Shown: positions 60,332 to 64,000 of the stretch, one piece after another
Layout: each line of letters opens with the position of its first letter
How positions within the stretch are numbered: the first letter of the stretch is position 1
Made by a program: the position numbers and the translations under genes
The notes under the pieces: model-generated
Seen by the model: the letters and a program-made list of their open reading frames with translations, nothing else
What the model was told of the DNA's origin: nothing
Databases searched by the model: none
NCBI GenBank assembly: GCA_019245755.1
Contig: JAFARC010000081.1
Coordinates: 1-64,000 of the forward strand
DNA length: 64,000 nucleotides
Direction: 5' to 3'
Source of the DNA: Mycobacteriaceae bacterium
Lineage (GTDB): Bacteria > Actinomycetota > Actinomycetes > Mycobacteriales > Mycobacteriaceae

Positions 60332-61830
60332 TGGCATGCCTTCAGCACCAGCGACACCGCTTCGTCGAGCGAGGCGGCCACCCGCGCTTTGACGTGCGCG
60401 TCGGCGATCTCCTCGCGGCGGGTGCGGTCGGTGGGCACCAGGATCGCGTTGGCCCTCGCGGCGCGCGCGGCTTCGACGTCGCCGCCGGTGTCGCCGATCA
60501 CCACGCAGCGGGCGGTATCGACGCCCAACGCGTCGGCGGCCGCGATCACCATGCCGGGAGCGGGTTTTCGGCAGTCGCAGCCGTCGTCGATGTCGTGCAC
60601 GCAGATCTGCCAGCAGTCGAACGGGCCCAGCAGTTCGTCGACGCGGGCGTTCACCGCAGTCAGCTGCTCGGCGCTGATCAAGCCCTTCGCGACGCCGGAC
60701 TGGTTGGTCACGACGGCCAGCAGCAGGCCGTGCTGGCGCAGCCGGCCGAGGGCGCGCACCGCGTCAACCTTGGGCACCACCCCACGGGGATCGTTGAGAT
60801 ACGGGCCGTCCTCGATGAGGGTGTCGTCGCGGTCGAGCAGCACGGCCAGCGGGGGCTCCGGGCGTGCGCGCTGGAAAACCCAAGTGCCCCATAGCCGTTG
60901 AGCGACGGCGACCGGCGGGATCAGCGCACTGCTGATGGTCATCGCGAGGATCTCACGTCCGGTCCGGGGACCGGCCAGGACGCGCCGCACCGCAAATTCG
61001 GCGGTCAGGGCCAGCCACGACAGCGCGGCGCTGGCGGCGAGTCGGGGCCGGCGCGCGAGCGCGGCCAGCGCCGCGCCGGCAAGCGCCGCGGTTGCCACCG
61101 CGTGCACCGGCAGCCGAGGAGGCTGGCCGCCGATCTTCTCGCGCCACCGGCGGCCGTGCTTGCGCCGCATCAGCGCGTCGTCGCGGTTGCCGATCTGGGC
61201 CCGCACACTGGTGAGCGCGGACGCGGGCTTGCGCGCGATCGGGTGAATGGTGCGCCGCGTTCCGGTCACGATCCGGCGGCCGTCGCCGGTGATCCGCAGC
61301 GCGATGTCCGCGTCCTCGCGGTAGGCCCGGGGAAACCGTTCGTCGAATCCGCCGCAGTCGACGAGGGCGGAACGGCGGTAAGCCAGGTCCGCGGTGATCC
61401 ACAGCGAGGTCGCCAGCTGCAGCGTGCGCCGCTCGTCGTCGGTGGCACGGCGGCCCGGCGGCGTCGGAACGGTGATCCGAGCCGATATTCCGACGATGGA
61501 GGAGTCGGCGGCGTCGAGGTCGTCGGCCAGTCGGGCCGGCCAGTCGTCACCGGTGACGACGTCGTCGTCGAGAAAGCAGATCCACTCGGCGCAGCTGTTG
61601 CGCCAGCCCACGTTTCGTGCCGCCGCGGGTCCTCGTCCGCCGGAGCGCAACACCGTGATCGGCAGTTCGGTAGCCGGCAGCCGAAGTGGGGTGCCGGTAA
61701 CGGCGCGGTCGTCGACGACGAGCACCGATGACGGCCGCGGCCCGGCGCCGCGGTTCAGCGCTGACAGCAAACACCCGAGCGACTCGCGCCCGATCGTCGG
61801 GATCACCACCGCCACCGAGTTGGTCGTCAC
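60328..61830 (-). CDS. Fusion of GT2 glycosyltransferase and GmhB-type HAD phosphatase
   Basis: 500 residues. The first half (about 1-300) is a GT2: VAVVIPTIGRESL, VVDDRAVTG, FLDDDVVTGDDWPA and GGFDERFPRAYREDADIALR, with two C-terminal hydrophobic stretches (about 235-300). The second half (about 318-500) is a HAD phosphatase with DRDDTLIEDGPYLNDP and the zinc-binding CVHDIDDGCDCRKPAPGM typical of GmhB, which removes the 7-phosphate of heptose bisphosphate. GTG 61830 overlaps the carbamoyltransferase stop. Confidence 0.9.
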   Translation of the reverse strand: MTTNSVAVVIPTIGRESLGCLLSALNRGAGPRPSSVLVVDDRAVTGTPLRLPATELPITVLRSGGRGPAAARNVGWRNSCAEWICFLDDDVVTGDDWPARLADDLDAADSSIVGISARITVPTPPGRRATDDERRTLQLATSLWITADLAYRRSALVDCGGFDERFPRAYREDADIALRITGDGRRIVTGTRRTIHPIARKPASALTSVRAQIGNRDDALMRRKHGRRWREKIGGQPPRLPVHAVATAALAGAALAALARRPRLAASAALSWLALTAEFAVRRVLAGPRTGREILAMTISSALIPPVAVAQRLWGTWVFQRARPEPPLAVLLDRDDTLIEDGPYLNDPRGVVPKVDAVRALGRLRQHGLLLAVVTNQSGVAKGLISAEQLTAVNARVDELLGPFDCWQICVHDIDDGCDCRKPAPGMVIAAADALGVDTARCVVIGDTGGDVEAARAARANAILVPTDRTRREEIADAHVKARVAASLDEAVSLVLKACQ

Positions 61831-63461
61831 CGATGTCTCCGAACGAGGAACGGGCCGAGGGCGAGAACGTCGATCGGGGAGCTGCCAAAGCACTCGAGCG
61901 CGTCGCGGGGGCTGTCGACCATCGGCCGACCCGCGGTGTTGAAGCTGGTGTTGACCACCACCGGGACATCGGTGCGGGACGCGAAGTGGCTGATCATCCG
62001 GTGCAGCAACGGCTGGCCGGCGTCGACAGTCTGGATCCGGGCGGTGCCGTCGACATGGGTGACCGCGGGGATCCGGGATCGCCAGCGGTGATCGACGTCG
62101 TGAACAAACAGCATGTAGGGGCTGGGCAACGGGCCGCCGGAGAAGATCTCGGACGCACGCTCGGCCAGCACCATCGGCGCAACCGGCCGGAACTGTTCGC
62201 GGCCCTTCACGGCGTTCATCCGCTCCAGGTTCTTGGCATGCCTTGGGTCGGCCAGCAGCGAGCGGTTACCCAGCGCGCGGGGACCGAACTCGGCGCGGCC
62301 CTGAAACCAACCGACCAGCTTGTCGTCGGCCAGCGCGTCGCCGACCGCCACCGCGATGTCGTCGGGACGCTCGTAGGCGACGTCCGCGGCGCCGAGGATT
62401 GCTTCCACCTCGTCGTCGGCGAAGCCCCGGCCCAGCGACGCCGACGGCATCGGGCTGATCGGCTCGCCGAGGTCGGCGGCCACCGCGAGCGCCGCACCCA
62501 GCGCCGTGCCGGCGTCACCGGCCGCGGGCTGTACCCAGACGTTGCGGAACTGACCGCCGCGGTACAGCCGGGAGTTGGCCACACAGTTCAGCGCCACCCC
62601 GCCGGCCAGACACAAGGTGTCGGAGCCGCTGCGGCCGCGCAGCCACGACACCAGCTCGAGCAGCACCTCCTCGAGCACGCGCTGCACGCTGCAGGCCAGG
62701 TCGGCGTGGGCCGGGTCGAGGTCGGTCTCCCCCGGGTCGCGCGGCGCGGTGAACTCGGTCCAGTCCACCGGCTCGGTGCGGAACGTGCCGTCGGCGCCGC
62801 AGTACACCAGCTGCCGCAGCCGGTCGGCATAGGCAGGCCGCCCGTAGGAGCCCATCGCCATCACCTTGTACTCGTCGCTGGAGCGCTGGAATCCGAGATG
62901 CTCGGTCAAACTCTCGTAGAGCAGGCCGAGAGAATGCGGCAGCCGTTGAGAGGCGAGGATGTCGAGCTTGCCGTCGCGGTAGTCGCCGGCCAGCATCGAG
63001 GTGGTCTCGCCGCGGCCGTCGACCACCAATACGGCGCTGTCGGGCTGTGGCGAGGCCAGCGACGCCGAGGCGGCGTGCGCGACGTGGTGGCGCACGTGGC
63101 GGACGATGCCGGGGTCCAAACCCGGCAACGCGCTCGCCAGGAACTGCGGAGCCCGGCGGGCGTACAAGGTACGCAGGTATTCCCAGGCGTGATCCTGCCC
63201 GTCGATCGGCTCGGGCAGCTCCGCCAGTGCAGGGTCGTAGGAATAGCCCACGGCGTCGAGTTCCGACGCCGCGACACCACCGTGGGCAAGGCACCACCGT
63301 GCCGCCTGGGTCGGCAGTTCCCAGGTCGAGAATGCGACCGCCTGCTTGCCGTGTTTGCGGCGCGAAAACCGCTCCTCTTCGGCCGCCGCCACGATCCGCC
63401 CGTCGACGACGAGGGCGGCCGCGGGGTCGTGAAACACGGCGTTGATGCCCAAAACACGCAC
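61827..63461 (-). CDS. NodU/CmcH-family carbamoyltransferase
   Basis: 544-residue two-domain enzyme that moves a carbamoyl group from carbamoyl phosphate to a sugar hydroxyl. The N-terminal ASKHA-like domain has VLGINAVFHDPAAALVVDG, HHVAHAASA and GRGETTSM. The C-terminal part has QGRAEFGPRALGNRSLLADP and FRPVAPMVL. It probably decorates the glycan made by the operon. GTG 63461 has AGAGGGG upstream. Confidence 0.92.
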   Translation of the reverse strand: MRVLGINAVFHDPAAALVVDGRIVAAAEEERFSRRKHGKQAVAFSTWELPTQAARWCLAHGGVAASELDAVGYSYDPALAELPEPIDGQDHAWEYLRTLYARRAPQFLASALPGLDPGIVRHVRHHVAHAASASLASPQPDSAVLVVDGRGETTSMLAGDYRDGKLDILASQRLPHSLGLLYESLTEHLGFQRSSDEYKVMAMGSYGRPAYADRLRQLVYCGADGTFRTEPVDWTEFTAPRDPGETDLDPAHADLACSVQRVLEEVLLELVSWLRGRSGSDTLCLAGGVALNCVANSRLYRGGQFRNVWVQPAAGDAGTALGAALAVAADLGEPISPMPSASLGRGFADDEVEAILGAADVAYERPDDIAVAVGDALADDKLVGWFQGRAEFGPRALGNRSLLADPRHAKNLERMNAVKGREQFRPVAPMVLAERASEIFSGGPLPSPYMLFVHDVDHRWRSRIPAVTHVDGTARIQTVDAGQPLLHRMISHFASRTDVPVVVNTSFNTAGRPMVDSPRDALECFGSSPIDVLALGPFLVRRHR

Positions 63462-63494
63462 GCGAAAACCCCTCTTTCGATCAGGGTTAATCCC

Positions 63495-64000
63495 CTATAG
63501 AAGATTGACCCACGGCGGTCGCGGTGAAACAGGGTCGGCTGCGGGGGGCCAAACGCCCGACTGCCGGCCCCGGAACCACGCGACCGTCTCGGCAAGACCC
63601 TCCTCAGGCGGCACCTTGGGCTCCCAGCCCAGCCGCTCGGAGGCCAGCCGGATGTCCGGGCAGCGGCGTTGCGGATCGTCCTGCGCGGCGCTCACGTAGT
63701 GGATCGGCGAGGAACTGCCCGCCAGGTCGCGGATCATCTCGGCCACCTCCAGCACGGTCAGCTCCATCGGGTTGCCGATGTTGACCGGGCCAGTGATGTC
63801 GGCGTCGGCCAGCGCGAGCAGGGCAGCCACCGTGTCGTCGACATGGCACAGCGACCGGGTTTGCTGCCCACTGCCCGACACCGTGATCGGTTCGTCGGCC
63901 AGCGCCTGGCGGCAGAACGTCGGCACCATCCGCCCGTCGTTGGCCCGCATCCCGGGGCCGTAGGTGTTGAAGATCCGGGCCACGGCCACGTTGCCGCGGC
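63495..64000 (-). CDS. NAD-dependent sugar epimerase/dehydratase, UDP-xylose synthase-like, N-terminus cut
   Basis: Only the C-terminal 168 codons are in the window, and the start lies beyond the right edge. The visible part (VARIFNTYGPGMRANDGRMV; SGSGQQTRSLCHVDDTV; PVNIGNPMELTVLEVAEMI; RCPDIRLASERLGW) matches UDP-glucuronate decarboxylase and close dTDP-glucose-type dehydratases. With the UDP-glucose dehydrogenase at the other end of the operon, UDP-xylose is a likely product. It ends 34 bp before the carbamoyltransferase start. Confidence 0.85.
   Translation of the reverse strand, partial: RGNVAVARIFNTYGPGMRANDGRMVPTFCRQALADEPITVSGSGQQTRSLCHVDDTVAALLALADADITGPVNIGNPMELTVLEVAEMIRDLAGSSSPIHYVSAAQDDPQRRCPDIRLASERLGWEPKVPPEEGLAETVAWFRGRQSGVWPPAADPVSPRPPWVNLL

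Overview
The window is chromosomal DNA of a non-tuberculous Mycobacterium. The species cannot be fixed from the sequence alone. The order of recognisable genes follows the M. tuberculosis Rv3247c-Rv3287c segment: tmk, sahH, a TetR regulator, an amino-acid permease, an FAD oxidoreductase, manA-pmm, whiB2, fbiA-fbiB, manB (GDP-mannose pyrophosphorylase), wbbL, rmlD, a cpsA-type LCP gene, fadE25, purE-purK, a GtrA-like gene, birA, accD5-accE5-maf, sseA, accA3, and sigF-rsbW. High GC, many GTG starts, ATGA/GTGA stop-start overlaps and leaderless TAnnnT promoters also fit. No rRNA, tRNA, CRISPR array, insertion sequence or prophage was seen.

Layout. (1) 1-4.9 kb: tmk (cut by the left edge) followed by an insertion absent from the M. 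tuberculosis order, holding a second RodA-type SEDS glycosyltransferase, two convergent VWA membrane proteins of the Rv1481 type, and a rhomboid-like membrane protein. (2) 4.9-9.9 kb: sahH, a TetR regulator without its usual alkB-rubA-rubB partners, an APC permease and an FAD oxidoreductase. (3) 9.9-24.9 kb: sugar nucleotide and envelope genes (a cation diffusion facilitator, manA, a SIS-domain protein, phosphomannomutase, manB, wbbL, rmlD, LCP protein) around whiB2 and the F420 genes fbiA-fbiB, with a coupled NUDIX gene. (4) 24.9-29.8 kb: fadE25, purE-purK, GtrA-like, PH-domain protein, birA. (5) 29.9-45.2 kb: an accessory island of about 15 kb between birA and accD5, visibly less GC-rich than its flanks. 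It has two divergent translationally coupled operons. The minus operon has a polyprenyl-phosphate-sugar-synthase-like GT2, a GT4, a large GT-C-like membrane protein, a small membrane/periplasmic protein, a flippase and another GT4. The plus operon has an SGNH hydrolase, a GT4, an HxxxD acyltransferase-like protein, a stand-alone beta-ketoacyl synthase, a 30-residue ORF and a CelD-like GNAT. A GH6 cellulase-like gene closes the island. It reads as an uncharacterised locus for building, acylating and exporting a cell-surface glycan or glycolipid. (6) 45.3-51.1 kb: the acyl-CoA carboxylase block (accD5, accE5, accA3) with maf, sseA and a SufE-like gene. birA, which biotinylates AccA3, lies on the other side of the island. 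(7) 51.2-54.4 kb: stress control. sigF-rsbW faces a convergent STAS protein that lacks the phosphorylatable serine. A canonical SigF promoter drives a divergent 50-residue membrane protein, and a weaker SigF-like site precedes a type IB topoisomerase gene. (8) 54.4-64 kb: a coupled minus-strand operon of at least nine genes for a heptose-containing glycan: UDP-xylose-synthase-like (cut by the right edge), carbamoyltransferase, a GT2-GmhB fusion, a GT9, GmhA, HldE, an SDR, a second GT9 and UDP-glucose dehydrogenase.

The main message is an envelope-rich neighbourhood. A conserved core supplies GDP-mannose, dTDP-rhamnose, malonyl/methylmalonyl-CoA and mycolate-related carboxylases. Two accessory loci (island 5 and heptose locus 8) appear to use such precursors for surface glycans with no described counterpart that I recognise.
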